A stretch of 64,000 nt of DNA, taken from Hofstenia miamia (lineage: Eukaryota; Xenacoelomorpha; Acoela). The notes under the pieces are model-generated. The model was given only the letters and a program-made list of their open reading frames with translations. It was not told the origin of the DNA and did no database searches. Below, one piece after another: positions 1-13,106 of the stretch (positions are counted from its first letter, which is position 1; every line of letters begins with the position of its first letter). The stretch covers positions 1,253,305 through 1,317,304 of the forward strand of contig SCFE01000086.1 of the NCBI GenBank assembly GCA_004352715.1, written 5' to 3'. Both the position numbers and the translations under genes were made by a program.

Positions 1-622
1 TGTGCTAAACATGACTGACAATTCATTAACCCATTTAAATAATGACATAAATATTTCCCTAAAATAGCTAAATATTACCCTAAATATCTAAATTATGCCC
101 AATATGACACTAAACCACCTAACAATGGATTACTACTTACATATGAATGGTGTAATCATTGAAATTGGAATTCTCAAGCAATGTATAATATTGGGAAAAG
201 ATGACAATTAGTTTTGGACACCCTGCTAATGATATAAAAAGTTCACGGTGTGATCAAGCAAATACCTGTTGAAAGACAACACGACTTAAGATTCAATTCG
301 CAGAAAAACACTAAAAACGCACAGTGATCATGAAAATCATTAACAGAACTCATTACTCGTTCTAAACAATTGAAGTTGCTCACAAATGACAGCATAAAGT
401 GTTCTCAAAGATCGTTAGCTTGATTAGTGGCGTAAATTCAATAAAGAAGTATATTTAGTAATGCCCCATCGAACCTGCAATAATCGCCCGAAAGATATTA
501 TTTCAATAAATGAACATTATAAAAGGGTCTACAAAGACGCCGACATAAGATAAGGCAGGACCAAGCAATGAAGTAAAATATTCATCAAATGATTAGTAAT
601 CCGCCTGAACTACTATATATTA
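1..622. other. Noncoding, no recognisable feature
   Basis: AT-rich sequence with no convincing exon on either strand. It may be intron or 3' flank of the AP180/CALM gene, which runs leftward through the window and whose stop codon I did not find. Confidence 0.5.
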
Positions 623-623
623 T

Positions 624-1510
624 TTTAATTATGCATAGCAAATTGCAACCGGGAACCAAAGACAAGATTTTTCACAAAGTTTGTGAATTGATTCAACTCA
701 CTGATGTAGTGCCAGCGTTATAATTTTAGATAATTGTTGGTATTTACTATAGTGATTTTTTGTAGCAGTGATGTTTCTATGTGTAAAAAAACTTAAAGAT
801 GAATCTGTTTTTTAAATAGACAAGCACATATCAGCTTGTGACCTAATTGCAAAAAACGGTTAATCATTCAATACTTTTAGTATATTCGTTGCTGCGTAGA
901 TTACTTCCAACACAGAGTTGTAAATTGATTAAAACGGATATTTTCCTAGAATCATGTGCGGTTGCCGTGATTTTTTACATAGTGGTAGTCTGTACCATTA
1001 TAACTTGCTGAACTCAATCATTACAGTTCGGGATATAAGTTACCAATAACTAATTTTGTGAAGTCTATTTAATTATGCATAGCAAATTGCAACCGGGAAC
1101 CAAAGACAAGATTTTTCACAAAGTTTGTGAATTGATTCAACTCACTGATGTAGTGCCAGCGTTATAATTTTAGATAATTGTTGGTATTTACTATAGTGAT
1201 TTTTTGTAGCAGTGATGTTTCTATGTGTAAAAAAACTTAAAGATGAATCTGTTTTTTAAATAGACAAGCACTAATCAGCTTGTGACCTAATTGCAAAAAA
1301 CGGTTAATCATTCAATACTTTTAGTATATTCGTTGCTGCGTAGATTACTTCCAACACAGAGTTGTAAATTGATTAAAACGGATATTTTCCTAGAATCATG
1401 TGCGGTTGCCGTGATTTTTTACATAGTGGTAGTCTGTACCATTATAACTTGCTGAACTCAATCATTACAGTTCGGGATATAAGTTACCAATAACTAATTT
1501 TGTGAAGTCT
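624..1510. repeat. Two-copy tandem duplication, unit about 444 bases
   Basis: The block at about 624-1066 is repeated immediately at about 1068-1510 with an offset of 444 bases. Landmarks such as ATGCATAGCAAATTGCAACC occur at 631 and 1075, and both copies end in AATTTTGTGAAGTCT. I noticed only a small difference near the middle (CACATATCAG against CACTAATCAG). It has no coding potential and is either a recent local duplication or an uncollapsed assembly repeat. Confidence 0.9.
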
Positions 1511-2737
1511 AAAACATTTTGACCCAGTAAACCTATGCAACTTATTCTCATGCTAATCTTGCATGACAACTTTCGGAAGGACGAAAATGTTAGGAATGAA
1601 ACAGAGCGTCGGTCTGGGCCGTAAGAATGAGCCGAGCTATAATACCGTAGCTCATTTACAACTGTTCGAAAAATTCCACAAAACTAGAATTATTCGAATA
1701 TTGAGGATATGAGCGGACTGAATTGAAACGATAGTCCACGAAAACACAATGTATGTATTAAATAAAAATACACCATGATAATGAAATGTGACAAATGGAA
1801 TTTAGCGGTTAAATTTTCAAACGTATGAAATTCGAAAGAAATGTAGAGTAAAACAATAAATGTGTTAAAATGATAAACACAAGTGATGATAACCATTTGA
1901 TCAAAAATGTATGATAATACCAAAATTACCCTCACATCAAACGGATCCTAAATGGACAAGCACATAAATGTATAGTTACTGAATTCATTACGAAAAAATC
2001 TGCTGAAAATATAAAAAATCATGATATTCTGATGTATACAGACAACAGTCAAAACAAAAAGCAAATAGACATTCTAAAAAGCCAAATTCTCCTTGTCTAA
2101 ATAAAAGCTGTCCTGATTTTGTATACAAATAGCATCGACAAGTTCATATTGTTAAATTGACAAGTGATTAAGCACTAGCTTAAGCAGTAGACACTAAAAT
2201 TGTAGGGAAAAATAAATAAATGTATGCACTACATCATAACTGGCTAATGTATCTAAACTGAAGACTGCTTTTTTGAACACTTGCCATCTGCTGCGAATTG
2301 TAACCGAATTCTCAAAAGACGAAATTTTATGAGAGAACCTAAGAAATTGAATTTTCCTCAAATTTATGGCAGAATGACTTATCTTCAATTTATTTATATT
2401 GCAATTATCTCGCAGTTCCATCAGTACCAAAACAATTATAAAGGGTTCGAAAAATTAATGGGTTATTGAGAAGTAAAACGATTGCTTCTGAAAGATCAAA
2501 TCCCTTGAATAATTCAACAATATACATGTTAGAATTATCTGAACGGATATGAAAAACAACCTCCATTTTTACTACGTAGGCGCTAATGCACTAAATATTT
2601 TGTTACGCAAAATGCCAGCGTTTTAATTTGAGTGTTGACAGTATTTGCTGTTCTCCATTCGATATTGTTTATAAATATATTTCATGAAAATGGGAATAAG
2701 TTAAATCACTTGGTATCATGATTAAACAAATACAAAC
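1511..2737. other. Noncoding, downstream of the last AP180/CALM exon found
   Basis: Only short accidental open frames are present. By position this is probably intron of the AP180/CALM gene, because the exon at 2738-2891 ends in frame at a GTTTGT donor and needs a further exon. No candidate with a clear acceptor and conserved protein content was seen here, so the rest of the gene probably lies beyond the left edge. Confidence 0.5.
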
Positions 2738-5700
2738 CGAAATAATATCTTGCTCTTCTTTTAATGCAAAGGACTTCTCTTGATCAGTAACTTCTTCACT
2801 GAAGAAAGGATTCTTTGATCCAGTCAACTGTGAGGCGGCTGAGAATGCATCGGCGTTGACACTGAGGTGTGCAGTGGAAACACCAGGATTTCTAAAAAAA
2901 ATATATAGATTACCAAAATAATAAAAACGAAGGAAAAAAGCTTAACCCAGTGACTGGCAACAAACTAAAAAACATTACCTAAAATGCATATGGATAACTA
3001 TAATATATGACATGGTCCGTTGATAGAGATGGAAATGGGCCGATAATTTAGGTCCAAGCTCGCACCACTTAAATTAATGAAAATTTGGTCCATTTTTATA
3101 ATCCTTCCAAAATTTGATATGTGAAAAACTTATAATGAAATAGAATATATGCATATTGAAATGGAAATACCTAAATTCAGTTTTTGATGAGTAAATTCTA
3201 ATATATAATTTCAAATTATACATTTTATTTCATTCACCAAATTTTGGTTGATTTGTGTGCATAGTTGTGTAACAGCCAATTTTTAAAACGTCGACCCATT
3301 TTTCCCAACACCTCGACATAAGCCCAGCACAAGTCCATCTCTGCATTATGTACATTAGAGAATACATTTTGAATTTAAATTGAGAGCTTTGTTGGTAACT
3401 ACGTATGAGTATTTAATTAGTGATTAACTTCAATGATTTTCTTGGCGGCATTTTATTCAGTTAATTAGCACACTTAATTTGTGAGCATTAATTAAATTAA
3501 CGTACATCATTGACGTTACGAAACCATCTTAATATTTTAACACATAAAATTGTTTGTAATATGATAAACGAGTAGCTATTAGAAGGGTTGTTTGACAGTG
3601 AAAAACTATCCATATTTTGAAGCATCCATGCCGGAAAAGTGGGGAAATAAATCATTGTATGTAGAATATTTATAAAAACGAGCCCTAATAAATAATGTAT
3701 TCATAGTATTGATTGTATGAAAAAAGTAATATCAATTTAGTATGATTTGTGATAATATTTAACCCAACAATCTCGCTTAGAGTTAGGACCTCGAGTCAAG
3801 GTCCAATATTTAAAATGAATTGACAGAATTTGGATGATCACAATTATCAAAAAATATTTGAAAGTGTATTTGTTTTTGTACTATAACCAGTGCATTGTCG
3901 TATATTAATTATCTCCATGTATCATGAATTAATGCATTTTCAGTGCTTCTTTTCATTTATGTGTTCGTGTACAAGCTTTCTGCAGTACAAGGATTTTAAT
4001 GGTCCCAGTCCATTGAATTTCACCCTAATTAATGAAATTTTCCAATTCCATATTGACCTTTAATATTCTGAAATTGGCGGTCTCGTTTTTCATTTATGGT
4101 TCCATGTCCACTGCAATATTTATTCTCCGATACCAGGATATGGTATTGGTAGCATTAAATCCCTTAGAATGGAGCAGTCTTATAGAATCCTAACGTGTAC
4201 CCAAATAAAGTTTGTGAATGCATTCAGCGATACGTCACACATTAAGCGTAAAAATGAAATATGAGCAAAAGAATCAGAGAAACCAAATTTTCATTATTTT
4301 TTTAAACATTAATTTTCAAAAATTTTCGTGATTTTCAAGTATTCCATTTTCTATCATGTATAGACGTAATCAATATGCGTTATTTACTCGAAATTTCGCC
4401 CTAGGAGCGCATACAGGATTTTTATTGTGGAATCTTTTGTCCCAAATACACTTACATATTTGTTACATAATAACGCGCAAGCAAACATGCCATCGCTGCT
4501 TACAGAAATTCTTAATTTAATTCTATTGTATAGTGATAACAACGTTGTGGGTGTATAGATGAGAATTATTAGTGTTTAAATTCCATTTAAGGTCAGCATT
4601 GACTCATACACCAATTGATTGTTAAGCTTAGCGATACGGCTATATTTGTGTTCTTTATTCGATTGAGGGTATTGACAGCCTCAAAATTCCCGCTAGTTAC
4701 GCTTTATATATTTAACTAGAATGTAACGATTAATTCAGAGCCGAAATTAAAGTAATTCCAAAAATTCCAAAACAGTAAGTAAATGAAAGAGCGGAGAAAA
4801 ACATTTGTATCATTGTTTGAGTGTGTGTTTGGTTCAACAACACTTATCAAATCAGTATCAACCCAACAATGACGTGTATATCTAGATAATACAAATGAAT
4901 TCAATCATAAACATAAATTATAAGTCTAGTAATTCAGGACAGTTGAAGTGATTACCGACTTCTATACGGTGTTTATAACTGGATTTGTAAGAATTGTGAT
5001 TTAAAATACAAACTGTTGAAAAACAGTAAAATTCAACTATAACTTTAAAATATTTTGTCAGAAAACCACAACCTTAGAATCTAAAGTTTTATATTTATAT
5101 GCAAAAATAACAAAAAAATCAAATACTTTTTAAGTTTCTTGTCATTATCCATTGCGGCCAAATGTTGCTCCAGTGCGTCCAATAAACTTCCAGGTGCCTA
5201 AAATATAAATTAGAGGTAAATTTACATTAATTAATTCTAAATGGAATAAAAATTAGTAAAAACTTGCAGATATTAAAATCTGAAAGACTAAAAAAATGTA
5301 ATCCTAATTAATTGTACAATATTTATAGGCAAACAAAGTACATGACAAAGTCTTTTTCAGACACTAAAAAAGCCACTAGTGGTTAAAAATGTATCACAAC
5401 TCTTTTAAAATACAAATCAATCAAAGTCGTCATAAAGCAGTTATTGATTAAAAATTAATTCACAGATATGAAATGCTCATCAAAAATCGACAATAAGTTT
5501 GAATTGTGGAATGGTCTTACACATGGGTTAAATTTTAGGTTAACTAACTAGACATGAGACATAGTCAGAAACAGTACATGCAGATGAGTAAAAGCGTCGT
5601 AGTTTAGTACATTGACATTAAAGTGACTATAAAATGTGAGAAAACTTGCAAAACGGAAAGAAAAATAACGAAGTTAAAGTGAAATACAAACGGAATTTTT

Positions 5701-8700
5701 GGACGGCTAAAATCGATTAAATTAATTAAATAATTGTATAAAGTAAACAATGATAATAGGAGCTTTAAAACTAATGAACCAGGTAAATGCATTAAAGTAA
5801 TATACAATAGCACAAAATCGAATAATCGTCAAACATGTGGCATTTCACTTAAACATGAACAATAAATACATTACACGTATAGCATTTAATTCTTTTAAGC
5901 GTAAACCAATTGTTAAAATTCCCGTCAGCGTCTTGCCCTCACATAAAAACCGGTAGAGGGCTTCAGTAAAAGTTGGATGCTACTTGACAACAGCCAAATT
6001 GAAAGCTTTCTATACAAATGTACCAAGTGACTCCTTTTTTAATCATAAATAATTAAACAAATTTTGACAGCACTAAATGTTTTGACAAATGTGGTAATGC
6101 AGGCAAGTAATTGGTTATTGACATGTATATTATACAATACACTTCATTAAAAATCATAGTTTTGGAAACAAGCTAATTGGTACGGAAAACAGGCTGTCAA
6201 ACAGTAATATGTCAAAAGAAACAACTGCAATTCCAACAATGTGGGAAATCCCAAATATCTGCTGTAGACTATTACAAATTATATAAATGGTATTAATGCT
6301 TAGTGTTAGATATATTTACGAACATTATTTTACACATCAACACAAAAGAAATAATCATATTTTCTTTGCAAAGTTTTCACTTTTTCTTTTAGAAAACGGA
6401 AAAGATATATACCAGTGTAAAGTAACAATGTAGATAAAAACGAAAGAAACGTTTAGACTTGGCCAAAAAGTATTAACTATTAAAAGTGATTTCATTTAGA
6501 GCATTTGCAAATAAAAAAATCAGTACAGAACTCTGAACAAGAAAATATTAAAAGAAAAACATTAGATAATTAGCAAAGAATCTCAGAAATTTTATATTTG
6601 AAAGATACAAATTTAAATTTGCTCATTTCAATATCGAACCTTAAAGTTTTTTTAAAATATTACGTATTTCTTCGGTACAAAGAACATAAACTAAAATATT
6701 AAAAGAAATACAAATGATGTAATTAGCAAATAATCTCAGAAATTTTATATTTGAAAAGATATAAATTTAAATTTGCTCATTTCAATATCGAACCTTAAAG
6801 TTTTTTTTAAAATATTACGTATTTCTTCGGTACAAAGAACATAAACTTTCCATTACATGAGATTTCAAATGATGTAACTGTAAGTAATCGGTAATTGGAA
6901 AAATACTAGGAGCTACGCAGTCAAATAAAAAAATTAAATTTGAACGAATAGGGCCAACAGTACTTTCAAATAGTCTTAATAAATTCGAACATAACTCGTG
7001 TTTAGAGTTAAAAGGTCATGATTGTGTTTGATAACACCCGATGCTACATTTCTAGGATCTGCAGGCTTCCAAATGAAAATCGCTTGAGAACACACCATGT
7101 ATAATTCATGAAAAATATCAAAAATATTTTAATATTTGAAAAACTAATTCTGAAGTGTAATCAGTATATAGCGTTTGTAAAATACATCTAAATATAAATG
7201 AAAAACATGCATATTAAAAATGTGTACTTAACGAATATATAATAAAGCGTTGAAATTTAAAGTTTAAACGCAGTTTCAATACATCAAACAGTAAAAACCA
7301 TCACATGAACAAATGTCACACATTTAAACGTTTATGGCTCCACATCGTAAACAGCGATAAAAATGAATTTTTTAAATTTCTTATTGCTAAATAAAAAGCC
7401 AAGTACTATTGTGGAATTAGATTTCTCCCAGCCAGGAAGGAATAACGGCCAAAGTGTTATTAGGTTTATAGTAATTTGTTGGGACATATTTTATTGAGAT
7501 ATCATATGTTATATTTTAAATATCTTGCCATTTTTAATTTTATAAACTACATTTCATATAAAATTGCATATCGATTCATTTAGTTTTTGCATTTTTGTAA
7601 ATTTTTAAAAGCAAATGGGATGCAAATGAGAATAAAAGTCGTACTTGTTTTGTAGTCACGACTCACGGGATGTTTGAAATTGCTTAAATCCTATAAATAG
7701 TTGTACATTTACTTTCAAACTGTGGACAACAAAGATAGGACCTCAGCTCAAAAAGAACAAACAAAAAGTTGGTTTACTAAATATCATCACCCATTTCAAA
7801 AAGTCATTTAGTGACTCCTTATTGCGATCGTTAGTGAAATTCATATTAAGCAGCAAAAATTCATCATAAACATAAGGATGAAAGTAATGGTCAAATTGAA
7901 GAAATACTAAGTCACATTCGTCTTTTCAGCCTCGTGATGCTTAATAAAAAATAAGAATGACAATTGGAAATGTGTAGTCAATTCAAATATTGAACAAATT
8001 TACAAGGCAAAGACGATTTCTGATGCCTTATATGAATAATGTTTGGACTGCTTTTTCGAGATTTCACTACTTTAGATTTTGCATGATGAGTTGTACGTCT
8101 TATGCACTGCGCCAGCCAACATTCAGAGCTTCATGAACAAAGACCTATCAGGTTTAGCAACGATTTCATAGACATATAGCATCGAAGGATAGTTTAAGAA
8201 ATTTGTCGCATTCAAAAGCTTGGTTGAGTAGACTACTTAGCAATATATTCGGTTGGTGCCTATGTATTTACAGTTTCATATTTAGAACATATTATGCCTA
8301 AACGAGAACTTTCTGTGGATCCAGTTAAAGTTACGACTATTGGAGAGATGACTGCTCCTGAAAACTTCATTAATCAAATGTTTATGAGGAGCGTTTTATA
8401 AGATTAAAACAAAGCTTTCTGTTTTGTTACATTATAATTTCTTAAATATGCAGCATAATGTCCTCTTTTTTTAAAAGCAATACTATTTAGTCATTCATGG
8501 TAAGTTTTCAGCCTGAATTAATTTCAAAAACTTAATTCTTGGCAATAAGAAGGTGGTTTATACATACCCTATCCATCTATTCGACTGATATCAAAATTCC
8601 TCATACGAAATATAAACAAGAATATGAGACTCAATAACAGTAGTTCATGTTTGTGATGCGGAAAATATAGCTGCCGATTTTAGTAGTGGAATAAATCTGG

Positions 8701-10148
8701 AAAAATACAATTCAGAAGTGAAGCCGTTTGTTCAAAGTCTGTGGCTGCTGTTTCAATTTGTGAGGAAAGTTTGATCGGTGTGAAGTTTGCAAATATACGA
8801 AAATTAGTAGAGAAAAATAAAGCCTACATGAAAGTTTCCCATGATAAAGAAGTGCCAACCTAATAAATTATTTTGACAAACTTTTTATTGTTACCATGAT
8901 ATATTATGCATTAAGTTTTCGTTACGATAACTATTTTTATAAAAACATTGGCTTTATCGCTTTACTATATGATAATGCTTTTCGCGTTGACAAAAATATC
9001 AATTCGTTTTGCCACTAGAATAGTTGAGGTGGTGCAAGACTTCTCAATTCGTGGACCTGCTGCCATTTGTCGATAATTGATGCGTTAATTTATCAAATTG
9101 ACAAGTATTACTTAGGGTGTAAATTACAGATAAATTTTCTGGGTTGCGCTAGTAAATTATCATTAACATAAAATAGTCTTACGTCAGCAATAAAAATACT
9201 CCAATAAAAAAACATTTAAAATAGACTAACCTGACATACAATTAAGTTACAGATCTAGAACAAACTGTCTAGAAATTGTAAGAAGCAAAGAAATAACGTT
9301 TAATACAAACTTTATACGAACGTTATTCGGCATTGGAAATTTGCAGTTACAGTGAACAATTTACAACATTGACACTTTAGGAGAATGCATGCTCCTTTTG
9401 TTCAATTAGAGTTTGATTTGGAAATATTAAAAAACCGTTGGATGAGGCACATTACTTCAAATGTTTTTCTCGAATTAAGAGATGTAGTAGAAAAATCGGC
9501 CCATCCAAACAATAGCATGTGAGATTGTGTATTTTTTGGAACTGATTACTGTGTAATGTAAATGATAAAGTTGAAAAACAACTTCAAAATGTTGAGAAAT
9601 TGTAATGGATATACCACCTATACTAAACTGTTAGACTATGAATGAAACTAAACGCTTCCTTGAAAAAATATGATTAAAAATGTGTATTACAAATCTCAAA
9701 CAAGAAATTCTGAAATCGATATGACTCAAAATATTAAGCGGGGTTCCCATGCCAGGTTTGCAGTCATGCCTTAGTATGAAGAGAAACTGCAACCATGTAT
9801 TCCAAAACATGCATTTCAAACAAATACAGTCTAACCTGCGTGGGAAAAAGCTAAACATGAATCTCAAAATTCACCATCGGCATTGCTTTACATGTTGGAT
9901 GAATTGAAAAATAAAGTGAGACAATGTTAAAACAGTAGCCCGTAACAAAAGTAAAAGTTGAACAAAACTAGAAAGTTTTTAAAAGAAAAACCAAGAAAGT
10001 GAAGCGTGATTAAGTAAATAGGCAACATCAATTTTTATCAATGCAATGATTACACTATGCAAATTTAGAAATTTACACGAATAAACAAAGAACTTAACAT
10101 TGGATGAATAAAATAATAACATGTCCCTGTTATTTTCGTCAATGCTAA

Positions 10149-10182
<34 letters not shown>

Positions 10183-13106
10183 NNNNNNNNNNNNNNNNNN
10201 NNNNNNNNNNNNNNNNNNNNNNNNNNNNNNNNNNNNNNNNNNNNNNNNNNNNNNNNNNNNNNNNNNNNNNNNNNNNNNNNNNNNNNNNNNNNNNNNNNNN
10301 NNNNNNNNNNNNNNNNNNNNNNNNNNNNNNNNNNNNNNNNNNNNNNNNNNNNNNNNNNNNNNNNNNNNNNNNNNNNNNNNNNNNNNNNNNNNNNNNNNNN
10401 NNNNNNNNNNNNNNNNNNNNNNNNNNNNNNNNNNNNNNNNNNNNNNNNNNNNNNNNNNNNNNNNNNNNNNNNNNNNNNNNNNNNNNNNNNNNNNNNNTAT
10501 ATATATATATTGAAATTAGAAATATAGTTAATATGAAGAAAATTTACCGAAGTGAGATCTGGTATTTCACCGTTGTCGATACCAACTTCCTAAATTGATG
10601 AATGAATATTATAAAGCAATTGCATATAATATCGCCAAAACAAATGCGACAACATTCGTCATAAACTTACTTCAGCAACCTTAAGGAACTCTCCTACAGC
10701 CTCCATTTGACTGAGAAATTTTTTATATATTCCCAAAGCTTCTGTGCATTGCTTCTTATTCATATCAAAGTATTTTTCTAAAAATGTAATTCTAAACATT
10801 GAATCTTTACTCCTAGCAATCTCATTCGAACGCTCTATGAATAAGAAAATAATTAGGGTACAAATTTTTACTCCGAACAAAAAGTGTTGATATTTTAAAT
10901 ACAGCATGGGTATAATTGATAAATAAAGTAATTTCAAAAATCTATAAAAATTACACAACAAAATAATCAAGGAAATATGCAATGTATTTTGTCGCATATT
11001 GAGCGACTGAAAGAAATTAGTCAAACCTCAGTTGGGTATACCATCAGAATAGGCAAAGCTCAAAATAGAGCAGTTAAGTATTGTAGATAAAATATCTCTC
11101 AATTTTATTAAAAATGGGGTAACTCAAATTCGAAAAATAGGCCTACTTAATATTGAGCAATCAATCAAAAGAACATCCTACTGGAAATACTCAAAATTGC
11201 GCACTGTAGATACTAAATGAATTAATTGTTCAATATTAAAGACGTTATTGTTAATTTCCCGCTATATTCATAGAAATAAACTTATTATTTCATTGTCTCA
11301 TTTCATCTATTGTGTGCAACCAATTCTTTTACAGGTAAGTTTGCGTAATGCCTCAACGACAAAGCAGTCTACACAAAAAGAAACGCTTAAAATTCGTTAA
11401 AACAGTTCGATTGTTGATTTTTGCATCTTAATAAAGTTTATAAAGTTAATAAATCACTATATACCTATTGTTAAAATACAGAAATTCCATTTCATTAATT
11501 GTCAGTATAAGTAAAGAAATATATAGATTTCCATTTGGGATAATGGTGGTAACACTTCAAGCCCGTAAAAGTTTAGTTGTTAACATGCTATCTGATGGAT
11601 GCTTATTGTTCTCTAATTGCTTTCATAGTCCACATTACAACAACGCTTAAAGAATTTTATTGAGTTGAATTAGATTTCAATTTCTGCAGAAAAATCTTAG
11701 TAATATCACTTTCATTGCTAAAACCAACTCATATTTCAATAAGTCGTTTACTACAAAGTATTTGATCAATTTCAGTATAACTAACACCGTATATTGCATA
11801 AAGATAATAGTTTTAAGTAGAATATGTCGGATAAAATTGCAAAAACGAGACATTTTATTTCTTTGAACAAAAATACCATTTTGGTGAAAAAAATTGAAAT
11901 TATGAGATTTTGGCTGATATGTTCTGTTACATCTAAAAATGTTACTTTTAAACTATGGGGAGGCTGGTTTCAAAACTATAGTGCAATGGTGTAAACGTTT
12001 AACGTTCTATTGAATGAAATTGGTAATCATTTCAAGAATTCGATTATTATGTTTTTCAATTCGTTGGATTTCATTAAATTAAAAATCTAGAAACACGAAC
12101 AATTAAATTGGCGTTGCAAGAGAAATTGAAGCTGTAGACAGAGTAAAGCAACATATCATTGAAAACAAATATGAATCAATAAATATTTCAATTACAATCA
12201 ATTAAGATATAATTGTGCATTTTTTTGAATAATATAATATATTTACCAAGAAGATTTATTATGCCCTCATTATAGCAAGCGAACAATCGGATACAGTCTT
12301 TGAAAAGCAACATATAAGCTGCATTGATGACACCATTTTTTAATTCACTGGCGCGACTCTAAATAGTTGAGGAATAGAAGAACACATAAAATTGCACTAA
12401 CTTGAAAACCTAGTAGAGAATCAAGTTGATCAGATAACACTGGCAATGCCATTAAGATGTCAACTGCATTCATATTTCGCAACTTGCCTTCTTCCTTCCT
12501 ATACAAAAATTAAATGAAATAAAAAAACAGCAACGCACCCTCTCTTTGCTCTACAAAAATCAAAGCCAGTAGATCTGTATGATCCCGCTTTTGCAGAAAT
12601 ATATTTCGCATACTTCCGAATAAATGGAGACATATCATATCCTAGAAACTAGTTAAAAAAATTTAATGAGATCTTACCTAATGAATCCTTCCGATCTAAG
12701 AAATTCGATAGGTTCAATTGGCTAGTTCTGCTAGCCATATTTTGTGTAAATCGCTAAAAAAATAAAATATTATATAAAATAGAGAATTAGGAACCTCATT
12801 GCCATAACACATTAAGTGATGTATGGTAATTAGAGATTTGAACACAACCACCCAATTCGTGTTATGAGTTCTTTGTACTAACAAGTCCAGAATGTCATTG
12901 ACGGAAATATTGTGATTAAATGTATACGAAAGAAGGTCTAAAAAAATATTTGTACATAATTTTTGTGGAATTCTACCGTCTAGATGTTTGCGTTTTGGGC
13001 CAATTACTTCTTCTGTGGTTGCCTTGCAAACTTTTTTACCAATTTGAGAGCCTAACACGCTGTGGCGAGCTGCCTGCATTCGATCCATTACACTTTGACC
13101 AGACAT
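2738..13106 (-). CDS. PICALM: AP180/CALM-type clathrin assembly protein (ANTH domain), ten exons, 3' end missing
   Basis: Clathrin adaptor that binds PIP2 membranes and recruits clathrin during endocytosis. Coding exons, 5' to 3' on the minus strand: 13106-12977, 12937-12795, 12753-12678, 12641-12539, 12498-12402, 12358-12247, 10777-10671, 10589-10548, 5197-5127, 2891-2738. All junctions are GT-AG and keep phase, giving 345 codons. The start ([10 protein letters not shown]) lines up with human CALM residue for residue. The PIP2 site K28, K38, K40, H41 is conserved at the same numbers within [15 protein letters not shown]. The ANTH domain fills about residues 15-285 and includes [21 protein letters not shown] and EFLKVAE. 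After the domain come [10 protein letters not shown] and an NPF motif (about 321-323), a likely EH-domain ligand. A CAG acceptor lies one base before the ATG. The first five introns are only 36-43 bases. The exon at 2738 ends in frame at a donor, so the C-terminal region is not in view. Orthology to AP180 or CALM separately cannot be resolved. Confidence 0.93.
2892..5126 (-). other. AP180/CALM intron 9
   Basis: About 2.2 kb between the [10 protein letters not shown] exon and the NPF-motif exon. The phases agree (two bases on one side, one on the other, forming a Lys codon), so no exon has to be missing. Nothing else was recognised. Confidence 0.6.
6541..6849. repeat. Two-copy tandem duplication, unit about 151 bases
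   Basis: AAAATATTAAAAGAAA starts near 6542 and again near 6693. Both copies continue through AATCTCAGAAATTTTATATT to TTCGGTACAAAGAACATAAA. The copies differ by a few substitutions and single-base indels, so this duplication looks older than the others in the window. It lies inside AP180/CALM intron 8. Confidence 0.85.
8294..8863 (+). pseudogene. Unrecognised coding-like remnants (two or three broken frames)
   Basis: Three short plus-strand frames have protein-like composition: 8294-8401 (36 codons, begins [13 protein letters not shown]), 8634-8737 (begins [14 protein letters not shown]) and 8735-8863 (ends [15 protein letters not shown] then stop). The last two overlap at a frameshift. The order and spacing could fit a decayed single-domain gene copy or an old transposon remnant. 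I could not assign a family; a faint likeness of the first piece to Tudor-type strands is not enough to name it. Confidence 0.25.
10152..10510. repeat. TA microsatellite interrupted by a 315-base gap
   Basis: A TA dinucleotide run occupies 10152-10182 and resumes at 10498-10510, with N from 10183 to 10497. The gap is probably unresolved TA repeat. It lies inside AP180/CALM intron 8. Confidence 0.9.
12359..12976 (-). other. Five micro-introns of the AP180/CALM gene
   Basis: Introns at 12938-12976 (39 bases), 12754-12794 (41), 12642-12677 (36), 12499-12538 (40) and 12359-12401 (43) interrupt the ANTH domain. Each has GT at the donor and AG at the acceptor, and its removal restores the conserved protein. 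The 39-base one is a multiple of three without a stop, so it could be translated if retained, inserting 13 residues after HLD. The next three introns are 1469, 81 and 5350 bases. Confidence 0.9.

Larger units (their letters stand above)
5198..10547 (-). other. AP180/CALM intron 8
   Basis: A 5.35 kb intron containing a two-copy tandem repeat, a pair of coding-like scraps near 8.3-8.9 kb and a TA microsatellite interrupted by a gap. No further AP180/CALM exon was found, and the flanking exons join with matching phase. Confidence 0.6.
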
